Positions 15,414-24,121 of a stretch of 35,233 nt of DNA are shown here, piece after piece. Source of the DNA: Trueperella sp. (GTDB lineage: Bacteria > Actinomycetota > Actinomycetes > Actinomycetales > Actinomycetaceae); NCBI GenBank assembly GCA_022783305.1, contig JALEWQ010000041.1:1-35233 (forward strand). The letters run 5' to 3'. A program made the translations under genes and the position numbers. Every line of letters starts with the position of its first letter. The first letter of the stretch is position 1. The notes under the pieces are model-generated. The model had not been told where the DNA came from, searched no databases, and saw only the letters and a program-made list of their open reading frames with translations.

Positions 15414-16784
15414 ATGAACCACGCAACCGCGGTCGAGGCCGCCCCAACATCCGGCAAGATTCTGACGAAAACCGTATGGGCCTGGGGGCTCTGGGACTGG
15501 GGCTCCGCAGCGTTCAACGCCGTAGTCACCACCTTCGTCTTCGCCGTCTACCTCGCCAACGCCAACCTCTTCGGCCCCGACGCCAACCGGCTCCTCGGCT
15601 ACGCCCTCACGGTCGCCGGCATTCTCGTGGCAGTCGTCGCTCCCGCCCTCGGTCAAGCCGTGGACCGCAGCGGCAAGCGCGCCACCGTCCTGCGCATCAC
15701 CACCACCGCCACCGCAATCATCATCGCCTGCCTCTACTTCGTCATCCCCGGCCAGTCCGGGCTGTGGCTCGGCCTCTTCCTCATCGCCGCCGGCAACATC
15801 GTCTTCGAGACCGGCTCCGTCATCTACAACGCCATCATCTCCGACCTTGCCGAGCCACACAACGTCGGGCGCGTCTCCGGGTTCGGGTGGGGACTAGGCT
15901 ACCTCGGCGGGATCGTGCTTCTGCTGATCCTCTTCGTCGGATTTATCAGCCCCGAGGTCGGCTGGTTCGGCGTGACCAGCAAGGACGGGCTCAACATCCG
16001 AGTCGCCATGCTGCTCGCCTCCGCCTGGCTCCTCCTCTTCTCCCTGCCGCTGTTCTTCACACTGTCGAACAAGCCCGCGCGCACGGATACCCCCCGACTC
16101 GGCATCATCGAGTCCTATCGCCAGCTGCTTAAATCCATCGCCACGCTGTGGCGCTCCGACCGCCAGGTCGTGTGGTTCCTCCTGTCCTCCGCCGTCTACC
16201 GCGACGGCCTCGCCGGCGTCTTCTCCTTCGGCGCCGTCCTCGCCGGCACCGCCTACGGTTTCAGCCCGGACGAGGTCATCGTGTTCGGCGTGGCCACCAA
16301 CGTGGTGGCCGGCATCGCCACCATCGGCTTCGGCTGGCTCGACGACAAGCTCGGCGCCCGCGCCGTCATCATCATCTCCCTGACCTCGATGGTCGCCATG
16401 GGCCTGTGCGTGTTCTTCTTCCACGCCGGGGTCGGGCCGCTGTCGCCGAAGCAGGTCTACTGGGTCTTCGGCCTCATCCTGTGCATCTTCGTCGGGCCCA
16501 TCCAGTCCGCCTCCCGCACCTACCTGGCCCGCATCGCCCCGCCGGGGGAGGAGGCCGAGATCTTCGGCCTGTACGCCACCACCGGCCGCGCCGTTTCCGC
16601 GCTGGCGCCGTTCATGTACTCCACCGCGATCACCGTGGGCGCCGCGCTACTCGGCATCGGCGTGGACGAGGCCGCCTACTTCGGCATTCTCGGCATCACG
16701 CTCGTGCTGGTCCTAGGCCTGCTCGCGTTCCTGCCGGTCAAGGCGCAGCCGAAGGTTGAGGCGCAGCCGGAGGCCAAGGCGTAG
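15414..16784 (+). CDS. MFS transporter, UMF1 (Atg22-like) family
   Basis: The 456-residue product is a 12-helix transporter. The N-terminal WGLWDWGSAAFNAVVTTFVFAVYLAN is the hallmark of the UMF1/Atg22-like branch of the major facilitator superfamily. A second-half signature is WLLLSSAVYRDGLAGVFSFGAVLAG-like, followed by GWLDDKLGARAVI and GPIQSASRTYLARIAP. Substrates of bacterial UMF1 members are unknown; the yeast relative effluxes amino acids from the vacuole. The ATG at 15414 is preferred because the family signature begins about 20 residues in. AAAAGGA lies 13 bases upstream, a rather long spacing. The gene is divergent from cysS and is followed by a hairpin, so it is probably monocistronic. 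Confidence 0.85.
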   Translation: MNHATAVEAAPTSGKILTKTVWAWGLWDWGSAAFNAVVTTFVFAVYLANANLFGPDANRLLGYALTVAGILVAVVAPALGQAVDRSGKRATVLRITTTATAIIIACLYFVIPGQSGLWLGLFLIAAGNIVFETGSVIYNAIISDLAEPHNVGRVSGFGWGLGYLGGIVLLLILFVGFISPEVGWFGVTSKDGLNIRVAMLLASAWLLLFSLPLFFTLSNKPARTDTPRLGIIESYRQLLKSIATLWRSDRQVVWFLLSSAVYRDGLAGVFSFGAVLAGTAYGFSPDEVIVFGVATNVVAGIATIGFGWLDDKLGARAVIIISLTSMVAMGLCVFFFHAGVGPLSPKQVYWVFGLILCIFVGPIQSASRTYLARIAPPGEEAEIFGLYATTGRAVSALAPFMYSTAITVGAALLGIGVDEAAYFGILGITLVLVLGLLAFLPVKAQPKVEAQPEAKA

Positions 16785-16812
16785 CCGCGGGCTTGCTACC
16801 CGGCTCAGCTCC

Positions 16813-16831
16813 GAGGCCGGCCGCCGGCCTC
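16813..16831 (+). terminator. Hairpin after MFS gene
   Basis: GAGGCCGG (16813-16820) and CCGGCCTC (16824-16831) form a perfect 8-bp stem with a 3-base loop, 28 bases past the MFS stop. No T-run follows directly. Confidence 0.5.
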
Positions 16832-16852
16832 CCGGGGTCTTACCCGCGCGAC

Positions 16853-16932
16853 CTGTAGCTAACTGGTGAATCTGAGAGCTTTCATCACCAAAACCAGCCC
16901 TTTCCAACCCAAAACTCACCAGTTACCTACAG
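16853..16932. repeat. 17-bp inverted repeat flanking 46 bp
   Basis: CTGTAGCTAACTGGTGA (16853-16869) and TCACCAGTTACCTACAG (16916-16932) are reverse complements at 16 of 17 positions. The 46 bases between are AT-richer than the surroundings and include TTTCATCACCAAAACC and TTTCCAACCCAAAAC. It lies between the MFS gene and the 3' end of the RloAB unit, where the composition changes. It could be a remnant of a small mobile element, a terminator for RloAB, or a structured RNA. No target-site duplication was evident. Confidence 0.55.
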
Positions 16933-17042
16933 CAACGCCGCCGGCGACCCGAGATTCAGGCCCGGTACCCCGGGCTGGGGCGGGCGCTTCTTGTAAGGCG
17001 GGCGTGCAGGATGTGCAACGGCAAACTGGTTACCGCGCTGGT

Positions 17043-17639
17043 CTACGAAAACAGTCGCTTCATGAGCACGGGCATCATCGTGCCCGGACAGGGCGGATAA
17101 TCCGTATCTTTTTCCGGCACTCGCCCGTTGGAAAGGACGCACCATCCCACGGCATCTTTCCAGTTGTCGAACGGGAAATCCACCGGCAAGCGTTTGTCCT
17201 TTGGGTCACCGCCATGTACCTGCGCGTACTGGTTCTGAGCCTGACTTTGAGTAGCTACGTTGCCGATGCGCTGGTAATGCGCGCATAGCCAGACCTCAAA
17301 ACACGGATCAGAGACCACCGCACGGATCTTCTGGCCCTTTGCCCCGCTCCTAAGACACTGGTCAACGAAGCCCCTCCTGTCCTTGCCATCGGCGTCGACG
17401 ACGATCCACACCTCGTCGTAACTCGAGGTATCACCGGCCGGGGCGGTCAGCTTTTGCAGCACCCGTTCTGGTTCCCCATCGACCGCCTGCACTTTGACGG
17501 AGAGTTTCTTCGCTGGATCCTCGTGAACCCTCTTCTGAACCAACGTTAGGTACTCTCGTTCGGTGATCTTCCCATTCGTGGCCAGCAAGATTGTCGTCTT
17601 CTCTGTACGCCGACGCCGGCCCGGCTGCCTCCTACCCAT
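17043..17639 (-). CDS. rloB: RloB-like protein (AbiLii type)
   Basis: The 198-residue product matches the RloB family (PF13707): basic start MGRRQPGRRRR, then TTILLATNGKITEREYL (an EGxxTExxY-like motif with N for E), EVWIVVDADGKDRR with the DxD acidic pair, and SDPCFEVWLCAHY (the SxPxFExWLLxHF motif). RloB partners an OLD-like AAA ATPase, as in AbiL of Lactococcus and RloAB near some type I restriction loci; it is thought to be the effector, probably nuclease-like. The start at 17639 is 10 bases after the rloA stop, with only weak ribosome-binding potential, suggesting coupling. Open frame further upstream overlaps rloA and reads as shadow. Activity is inferred. Confidence 0.8.
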   Translation of the reverse strand: MGRRQPGRRRRTEKTTILLATNGKITEREYLTLVQKRVHEDPAKKLSVKVQAVDGEPERVLQKLTAPAGDTSSYDEVWIVVDADGKDRRGFVDQCLRSGAKGQKIRAVVSDPCFEVWLCAHYQRIGNVATQSQAQNQYAQVHGGDPKDKRLPVDFPFDNWKDAVGWCVLSNGRVPEKDTDYPPCPGTMMPVLMKRLFS

Positions 17640-17649
17640 CGCTCGGCGC

Positions 17650-18945
17650 TCAATTCTCCAGCCAGCGTACGAGCGACCGGTCGTCGATACTCGGAATTGC
17701 GCCGTACGCGCCGGCCAGGTAGCGCTTTTCGAAGTTGCTATTCGGATGAATGGGGTAATCGGCCAGGCTGAAAAGCTCCGAACGCCCCTCATCGTTTTTC
17801 TCGGTGAACCACACACTCGCCGGTTCAAGTAGGCGAACTGGCGAGTTACCCAGGAGCCCAGAATCCTGGGTCGTGAAGATGATCTGCGCATGCTTCCGGT
17901 TGTATTCCGGATTGAGAAAAAGCTCGACAAGGAACCGCACGAGGCTCGGATGAAGGCTCTCGTCCAACTCGTCGACGAGGAGGATGCCACCGTTCTTCAT
18001 CAAAGTCAGCGCCCGCCAAGACATGACGAGCCATACCTGGGTGCCAGCACTTTGGGCGTCAAGCGCTAACTCAAACGTCTTACCTCCCGCGCCGCGATGA
18101 ACAAAAACCACCTTCGATCGCATCTCCGGGACGTTGGGAGCCATCTCATCCTCGACAGCAGGGTCGCCCATCGAGCGCCGCATCCGTTCAAGTAACGCTG
18201 GCGGTATGCGTTCTTGTTTGACCTTCACACTTTCGATGCCGACATCGGCGACACGCAAGAGGGCTTCGGCCAAGTCCTCCGCATCACTGCCACCCGCAAG
18301 CATCTCTTGAATTATCCGTTCTGTTATGGCGAAACGCGAGCGCGAGTTGGCGGGGAAGGATTGAATGCCGCGGCCCGCTGCGAGCGCCTCAGCAATAGAT
18401 TCCAGCCCCGCGTGCCCGTAATCAAGCGCTACAGCTAGATAGAGCGCTGAGGCCTTCGTCAGTTTCCGTACCTCATCCGAAGGTCCACGGAGCGCTGCAC
18501 CTTTCGAGAACTTCATCGGCATATCCAGGCTCTCTTGAGAACGAGAGAAAATCTTGCGCGGCCATCGATTCTCGTAGGAACGCAACTCTTCGAACGCTAC
18601 ACCCCAGTCGGCGGCGCGAACCGTGTACCGATAGCGGATACCATTGACAACAAAATCAGCTTCGTAGTTCGTGGTCGGAGATGGCTCAGCGCAGGCTAGT
18701 GAAGGCTGATAAAGGAACCGACCCGCGCGTTGCTGCCACACGGCACGACCGAGGACCTCAATAGCCATAATCAGCGTCGACTTGCCGGAGGCATTCGCCC
18801 CGAAGATCGCCGTCACCGGGGACAGCACATCCGTCCACGACTTGCCTTCGCGTGGAAGAACCGTGTCAAATCCAGGGCACGCAAAATCGAGCTCCGCGCG
18901 ATCCGCAAAAGCACGGAAATTCTCGACAGCGAAGCTAATAAACAT
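17650..18945 (-). CDS. rloA: RloA-like AAA ATPase (AbiLi, AAA15/OLD-like)
   Basis: The 431-residue product begins with MFISFAVENFRAF, the opening strand of SMC/OLD-type ATPases. Walker A is GANASGKST at residues 49-57, an SxGT-type signature (SAGTQVWL) is near 299, Walker B is ILLVDELDES at 321-330 and QIIFTTQD is at 354-361. The terminal segment FEKRYLAGAYGAIP (405-418) is characteristic of RloA/AAA15 members. With RloB it forms an ATPase-effector pair like AbiL, an abortive-infection phage-defence module. It is the first gene of the pair. GATATC-rich sequence precedes the ATG and no clear Shine-Dalgarno is seen. The unit stands alone, without restriction genes, between a transporter and the arabinose locus. 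Confidence 0.85.
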   Translation of the reverse strand: MFISFAVENFRAFADRAELDFACPGFDTVLPREGKSWTDVLSPVTAIFGANASGKSTLIMAIEVLGRAVWQQRAGRFLYQPSLACAEPSPTTNYEADFVVNGIRYRYTVRAADWGVAFEELRSYENRWPRKIFSRSQESLDMPMKFSKGAALRGPSDEVRKLTKASALYLAVALDYGHAGLESIAEALAAGRGIQSFPANSRSRFAITERIIQEMLAGGSDAEDLAEALLRVADVGIESVKVKQERIPPALLERMRRSMGDPAVEDEMAPNVPEMRSKVVFVHRGAGGKTFELALDAQSAGTQVWLVMSWRALTLMKNGGILLVDELDESLHPSLVRFLVELFLNPEYNRKHAQIIFTTQDSGLLGNSPVRLLEPASVWFTEKNDEGRSELFSLADYPIHPNSNFEKRYLAGAYGAIPSIDDRSLVRWLEN

Positions 18946-19112
18946 ATCATCAGGATATCAAACTAGCCGCGATTCGTGACATTCTTTCTCAATACTGCCC
19001 CAGTTTTTGATTCAGAGAGCGAAACACTATCGACTAGGCCTCTCCATTAAGACGACGTGGCCCCCAACGACGCATGTCGCTCCACCCGCGAACCCCGGCT
19101 GGCGGCCACCGG

Positions 19113-20189
19113 CTAGCGCATGAGAGCTACCCGCACGTTGAGCTCGCACTCGCCGCCCACCGGAACCATCATGCGTGCTTTCTCCTCGGGCCGGTTGAGC
19201 ATGTTGGCCATGGTCGAGCACGGTTCAATCGCGATCGACTTCATCGGGTCGCGCTTGAGCGGCGCCCCCGTGAAAACGTGGAAATTGGCGCGGCAGGGCG
19301 CGGGTTTGGCGGCCCGGTCGGCCTGAGCCGAGCCGGACGGCGAGCCCGCGCACCCGGCAGGCAGGCTTCGGGATCGGCCCATCGCGATCGACAGTCCGTA
19401 GCCGAGGCCGGTGTCCACGTAGGCGGTGGCCGCACCTCCATCAAAGTGAAGGCCGGTGAAGGCGGAGTCGAGAGCATCGTGGAGGTTGATCTCACGGAGG
19501 AAGTCGGCTGCCGGAACCCACGCGGGTGCGGGCCGCACGGGCACGCCCGCACCCGCCACGGGGGCCGCACGCGTCCCAGTCCCCTCGTCGATCGGGACGA
19601 AGGCCGCCTCCCCCTCGAGCGGCAACAGCCTGCCATCCACCACAATCCGTTCCGTTGCCGGCAACCACAACCGCGCCTCCGCCAGCGAGGCCACCGTGAA
19701 GTAGGGGTGCCAGCCCAACCCGATCGGCACCGGGCGGCCGGCACCATTTCGAGCGAAGACCGTCACGCCCAGTTCGCCAAGAATCGAGATGTCGTAGCGA
19801 ATCCGCACCTCGATCGGGCCGCGGAAAGCCGACGAGTCGGGAATCGTGGCGACCAGTTCGACATGGTCGGCCTGAGCCGCATCCCCGTCACCCAGCTCCA
19901 GCCCGACCGGCGTGAATTCCAGACCCCACACCAGCCCGTGCAGACCCTCCTCGTTCGTGACCCCGAGGGTGGAGCGGGCCACGCCGTCGTCGTCCCAGAG
20001 AGCGTCGGCGGTCCGGTTCGGCCAGGGCACGAGCACGGCGTTGCGGAACCCGTCGAGTTCCTCCTGCTCGGCGGCGCTCCGGTACCCGTCCAGAACCGAC
20101 GAGCCAAGACCGGGATCCCAGCCCAGGATCATCGCTCCGCGGGTCGACAGCCGAAGCCGCTGGTCACCGTGCGAGATCTCGATGAACAT
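19113..20189 (-). CDS. Aldose 1-epimerase (galactose mutarotase-like)
   Basis: The 358-residue product belongs to the aldose 1-epimerase superfamily, which interconverts alpha and beta anomers of free sugars. Visible motifs are GFRNAVLVPWPNRTADALW, NEEGLHGLVWG with a substrate histidine, IGLGWHPYF with the catalytic-acid histidine, and IAIEPCSTMANMLN with the catalytic glutamate. An unusual Pro/Gly/Ser/Ala-rich insertion of about 30 residues lies around position 285. GAGGAG lies 6 bases before the ATG. It is 58 bases downstream of araB and last in the arabinose operon, so its probable job is supplying the anomer used by the arabinose isomerase. GTTACC motifs in the gap are noted, but no operator is claimed. 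Confidence 0.85.
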   Translation of the reverse strand: MFIEISHGDQRLRLSTRGAMILGWDPGLGSSVLDGYRSAAEQEELDGFRNAVLVPWPNRTADALWDDDGVARSTLGVTNEEGLHGLVWGLEFTPVGLELGDGDAAQADHVELVATIPDSSAFRGPIEVRIRYDISILGELGVTVFARNGAGRPVPIGLGWHPYFTVASLAEARLWLPATERIVVDGRLLPLEGEAAFVPIDEGTGTRAAPVAGAGVPVRPAPAWVPAADFLREINLHDALDSAFTGLHFDGGAATAYVDTGLGYGLSIAMGRSRSLPAGCAGSPSGSAQADRAAKPAPCRANFHVFTGAPLKRDPMKSIAIEPCSTMANMLNRPEEKARMMVPVGGECELNVRVALMR

Positions 20190-20247
20190 TCTTAGCTCCT
20201 CACATCGATCGTTACCCTCTGAGCTTACCGATCCTGGGCTGCTGGCG

Positions 20248-21834
20248 TTACCGTTGTGTAAGCATACGCTGTGCCGGCAACGCGCGACGATAGTTCGCCA
20301 AGAACCCGTCGAATCCCTCTACATCCGCGCTCACGGGCCGCATCACGGACTCGTCGTTATCTGCAAATACGCCTTCCAAGTAGTCGCTCAGGGTCAGATC
20401 TCGGAATTCATCGCGGAGGTAGTTCGCTAGGACTGCAATGCCCCAGGCCCCTCCCTCGCCCGCGCCTTCGCGAACCGTTATTGGAATGTCCAGGGCAGCG
20501 GCAAGAATACTCTGGGCCACCTTCGGTGTCTTGAATACTCCGCCGTGACCGACCAGCTCCGTCACGACGACACCCTCATTGACAGTCAGGATGTCCATAC
20601 CGAGGCGCAACGTCGCAAAGACGCCCATCAGCTGAGCGCGAATGAAATGCGACAGAGTCAGTCTCGAATCCGGTTCACGCACATACATGGGCATACCTGC
20701 CGAGGTACCGGTGATGGGTTCTCCTGACAGGTAGTTGAAAGCCACGACTCCGTCTGCATCCGTCGCGCCGCTCAGAGCCCGGTTGTAGAGCATGTCATAA
20801 AGGTCGGAGGTGGCGACATCAACGCCAACCATAGATGCAAACTCACGGAAAACGCCGACCCACTCGTCCAGTTCCGTCGTGCCGTTGTTGCAATGAACCA
20901 TGGCCACAGGCTTACCGTCCGGCGTAGCAACGACGTCAATCTCGAGGTGGGACTTCGTCAAGGGTTGGTCCAACACCACCATCGCGAAGACAGACGTTCC
21001 CACTGACACGTTGCCGGTATGCGCCGTGACAGCGTTGGTTGCCACCATACCCGTCCCAGCATCGCCCTCCGGCGGACACGCGAGTGCGCCAGGTAGCAAT
21101 TCACCCGAAGGATCGAGATAGCGCGCACCAGCAGGGGACAATTCTCCCGCCGCTTGTCCTGCTGATAGCACCGGAGGGAGAAGAGAAAGCACCGACGGAG
21201 TGGAAGCCTTACCGGCACGCTGGGCGAGGCGCTCGTCAAACAGACGCGCCATGCCCTGATCGTAGTTTCCGTCCACGCCGATAGGGAACATACCCGAAGC
21301 ATCTCCCACCCCCAGCGCGCGAGTGCCGGTGAGCTTCCAGTGAACGTAACCCGCGAGCGTAGTAAGGAAACTGATCCGGGATACATGGCTTTCACGATTA
21401 AGCACCGCTTGATAGTAGTGCGCTACCGACCACCGCTGGGGGATATTCATTCCGAATAACTCCGATAGTTCCTCCGCTGCCGCCTCGGTCATAGTGTTTC
21501 GCCAGGTTCTGAACGGCACAAGGAGCTGATCGTCCGCGTCAAAGGCCAAATAGCCATGCATCATGGCCGAAACACCCACGGTCTTCAGGTTCGTGACCCT
21601 AACACCGTAACGCTCTTCCGCGTTTCGTTGAAGATCGGCGAACGCGGCCTGTACACCCGCTTCGACGTCCTCGAGGGAGTATGTCCATACCCCATCAATC
21701 AGCGAGTTCTCCCATGTGTGGGAGCCTACGGCGAGAATTTTCGACTCAACATTGATCAACACCGCCTTGATTCGGGTCGACCCGAGCTCGATACCCAGGG
21801 AGACTTCTCCTTGGCTTATGCAGTTATCAAACAT
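20248..21834 (-). CDS. araB: FGGY carbohydrate kinase, probable L-ribulokinase
   Basis: The 528-residue product is an FGGY kinase: GIELGSTRIKAVLI (phosphate loop 1) at about residues 14-27, TVGVSAMMHGYLAFD, TGNVSVGTSVFAMVVL, and the C-terminal VVVTELVGHGGVFKTPKVAQSILA nucleotide-binding part. Position within araD-araA-araB supports phosphorylation of L-ribulose to L-ribulose-5-phosphate. It is closer to the xylulokinase-like araB seen in bifidobacteria and some clostridia than to E. coli AraB, so annotation by homology alone may read xylulokinase. The start at 21834 is chosen because GAGGAG is 7 bases upstream; araA stops one base before. Overlap of expression with araA is therefore tight. 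Confidence 0.85.
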   Translation of the reverse strand: MFDNCISQGEVSLGIELGSTRIKAVLINVESKILAVGSHTWENSLIDGVWTYSLEDVEAGVQAAFADLQRNAEERYGVRVTNLKTVGVSAMMHGYLAFDADDQLLVPFRTWRNTMTEAAAEELSELFGMNIPQRWSVAHYYQAVLNRESHVSRISFLTTLAGYVHWKLTGTRALGVGDASGMFPIGVDGNYDQGMARLFDERLAQRAGKASTPSVLSLLPPVLSAGQAAGELSPAGARYLDPSGELLPGALACPPEGDAGTGMVATNAVTAHTGNVSVGTSVFAMVVLDQPLTKSHLEIDVVATPDGKPVAMVHCNNGTTELDEWVGVFREFASMVGVDVATSDLYDMLYNRALSGATDADGVVAFNYLSGEPITGTSAGMPMYVREPDSRLTLSHFIRAQLMGVFATLRLGMDILTVNEGVVVTELVGHGGVFKTPKVAQSILAAALDIPITVREGAGEGGAWGIAVLANYLRDEFRDLTLSDYLEGVFADNDESVMRPVSADVEGFDGFLANYRRALPAQRMLTQR

Positions 21835-21835
21835 T

Positions 21836-23347
21836 TCATACTCCTCTTGCCAAACGGAAGAACGCGTTATTCCACTCCAGCTGATGCAAGAAGTCGTTCT
21901 TCGTCGTCGTATCATCAATCATCACCAGTTCGTTACCTGTCATCTGAGCAAACAGTGCCCACTCCTCGGGCGTCGTGTTCGTCGTCATGCAGGTGTGGTG
22001 AGCCGCCCCCGCGTAAATCCAGCATGCCGCCGACGTAGCCAAATCCGGCTTCGGCGTCCACACCGCGCTGGCGACCGGCAGATTCGGCATCGGTGCATCT
22101 GGACCGACAATCGTCACCTGGTTGGCCGTGATGCGGAAGCGATCACGCATATCCGTCAGTGCGACGACGAGTGCCTCGCCTGGATCGGCATCGAACTTCA
22201 GGCGCACTGGATCCTCACGATCCCCGATACCGAGCGGATGGATCTCGAGGGAAGGCATCTTCTTCGTCAGGCTCGGGCAGACCTCCAGCATGTGAGCGCC
22301 CAGGATCTTTTCTCTCCCTTCGCCGAACTCATAGGTGTAGTCCTCCATGAGGGAGGCTCCACCCGGGCGACCGAAGCCGATCACCTTGGCCAGACGCACG
22401 AGGATCGCCGTCTTCCAATCGCCTTCCGCACCAAATCCGTAACCGTCGGCCATCAAGCGTTGCACCGCCAAGCCAGGTAGCTGGCGTAGCTCACCGAGAT
22501 CTTCGAAGTTTGTGGTGAATCCCGAGAATCCGCCCGCCTCAAGGAAGTGCCTCATTCCCACCTCTAGCTTGGCCGCATACTCCAACGATTCCCGCTGCGC
22601 CCCACCTTTGCGGAGTTCCGGCACAACTTCATAGTCCTCGTCATAGGAGCAGAGGATGGAGGCGACCGCGTCTGGGTCGGCGTTCTCAACCGCCTCAGCG
22701 AGGTCGTTGACGGACCAGGTGTTGACCGCCGGACCAAATTGGAGCTCAGCCTCTGTCTTGTCGCCCTCGGTCACTGCGACGTTGCGCATGTTGTCACCAA
22801 AACGAGCCAGCTTCATCGTACGAAGCTCCTGGCGGCCCGTGGCAACTCGTGCCCACGAATCAATCTGTGTCCGAACGTCCAACGAGCTTACGTGACCGAC
22901 AACGACGGCACGGTTGACACCAAGGCGAGTACATATGTAGCCGAACTCGCGATCTCCGTGGGCAGCCTGGTTGAGGTTCATAAAGTCCATATCGATGGAC
23001 TCCCACGGTAGGGACACATTTGCTTGCGTGTGGAGATGGAGGAGGGGCTTATCGAGCGAACTCAATCCTGAAATCCACATTTTCGCTGGCGAGAAAGTGT
23101 GCATCCAGGTGATCACGCCGACACATGAGTCAGCATAGTTTGCTTCGAGCATCGCTGCGCGAATGCCGTCCCTGTCCTTGAGTAGCGGCTTCCACACAAT
23201 GGGCAAAGCAATGTCCGTCGATTCATTGAGCTGTTGAACGATTGCTTTCGACTGCTGCTCAACCTCTGCGAGGGTCTCATCGCCGTAGAGATCCTGGGTT
23301 CCCGTATAGAACCAGATCTCACGACCGTCAAATGGGTTGTTTAACAC
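21836..23347 (-). CDS. araA: L-arabinose isomerase
   Basis: The 503-residue product has the full family length. Landmarks are [17 protein letters not shown] at the start, [36 protein letters not shown], the metal-binding loop VRLAKV...LMEDYTYEF and the C-terminal [13 protein letters not shown] with the last active-site histidine. It converts L-arabinose to L-ribulose in the cytoplasm. The start is GTG at 23347, with AAGGAAAG about 8 bases upstream. It sits between araD and araB, in a single polar operon. Family identity is clear from these segments. Confidence 0.96.
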   Translation of the reverse strand: MLNNPFDGREIWFYTGTQDLYGDETLAEVEQQSKAIVQQLNESTDIALPIVWKPLLKDRDGIRAAMLEANYADSCVGVITWMHTFSPAKMWISGLSSLDKPLLHLHTQANVSLPWESIDMDFMNLNQAAHGDREFGYICTRLGVNRAVVVGHVSSLDVRTQIDSWARVATGRQELRTMKLARFGDNMRNVAVTEGDKTEAELQFGPAVNTWSVNDLAEAVENADPDAVASILCSYDEDYEVVPELRKGGAQRESLEYAAKLEVGMRHFLEAGGFSGFTTNFEDLGELRQLPGLAVQRLMADGYGFGAEGDWKTAILVRLAKVIGFGRPGGASLMEDYTYEFGEGREKILGAHMLEVCPSLTKKMPSLEIHPLGIGDREDPVRLKFDADPGEALVVALTDMRDRFRITANQVTIVGPDAPMPNLPVASAVWTPKPDLATSAACWIYAGAAHHTCMTTNTTPEEWALFAQMTGNELVMIDDTTTKNDFLHQLEWNNAFFRLARGV

Positions 23348-23405
23348 TGTTTTTCTTTCCTTTTCGTATTGTGAATGAGGCTATGCGCCTGCGTTGTTGC
23401 ACGTT

Positions 23406-24101
23406 CTACTGGCCATACACATTTTGGTAACGTTCGTACAAGCGCCCGAGCGCCTCCTTCGGAATGGGAATGAGACTCCCAATCCGCTCGGCAATGGCCA
23501 CCGTGCGCGCTACTTCTTCGCACAGCACAGCTGCCTTGACTGCCGCTTCACCATCCTTTCCAACAGTGAATGGCCCATGATTCTGCATGAGGACCGCTGG
23601 AGAGGGATGCCCAGTCAACGTCTCGACGATTCCTCGACCAATCGAGTCGTCACCGATGATGGCAAATGGGCCCACGGGGATTTCGCCCCCGAATTCATCT
23701 CCCATCATGGTCAGCACGGGTGGGATGGGGCGGCCCGTCGCCGCCCACGCCGTTGCATAGGTGGAATGGGTATGAACCACGCCGCCGACTGCTGGCATGT
23801 GCCGATACACGTAAGCATGCGCCGCGGTGTCGGAGGACGGTTGCAGGCCAGCGCTCAGGTCGTCGTCGATCTTCTTACCATTAAAATCGCAGACCACCAT
23901 CTTCTCCGGCGTGAGCTCGTCATATCTGACCCCCGAGGGCTTAATGACGAAGAGATCTGCTCCGTGGACGCGCTCTGAGACGTTACCGGCCGTCCACACC
24001 ACCAGCTCGTTCTTCGGTAGCTCGGCGTGCAAGTCCACCAGCTTGTGACGGACGTCGGAAACCGCCTGGCGAACATCGGACGAAAGATCATTGAGATTCA
24101 T
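23406..24101 (-). CDS. araD: L-ribulose-5-phosphate 4-epimerase
   Basis: The 231-residue product is a class II aldolase-type epimerase. Seen are VWTAGNVSERVHGADLFVIKPSGV, VVCDFNGKKIDDDL, the zinc histidines in GGVVHTHSTYATAWAATG, and NHGPFTVGKDGEAAVKAAV with a further metal/proton-transfer histidine. It converts L-ribulose-5-phosphate to D-xylulose-5-phosphate, which feeds the pentose phosphate or phosphoketolase route. GGAGGA lies before the ATG in the 20-base gap after the permease gene, so transport and catabolism genes share a transcript. Confidence 0.94.
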   Translation of the reverse strand: MNLNDLSSDVRQAVSDVRHKLVDLHAELPKNELVVWTAGNVSERVHGADLFVIKPSGVRYDELTPEKMVVCDFNGKKIDDDLSAGLQPSSDTAAHAYVYRHMPAVGGVVHTHSTYATAWAATGRPIPPVLTMMGDEFGGEIPVGPFAIIGDDSIGRGIVETLTGHPSPAVLMQNHGPFTVGKDGEAAVKAAVLCEEVARTVAIAERIGSLIPIPKEALGRLYERYQNVYGQ

Positions 24102-24121
24102 GTGTTCTTCCTCCTTACTGT

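Noticed and set aside
17640..17990. Longer rloB frame starting at 17990
   Set aside because: The extra 117 residues overlap rloA and are Ser/Arg-rich shadow. RloB proteins start at the basic MGRRQ segment.
18946..19112. Promoter for rloAB
   Set aside because: TTGAGA and several AT-rich hexamers occur, but no pair has acceptable spacing, so no site is called.
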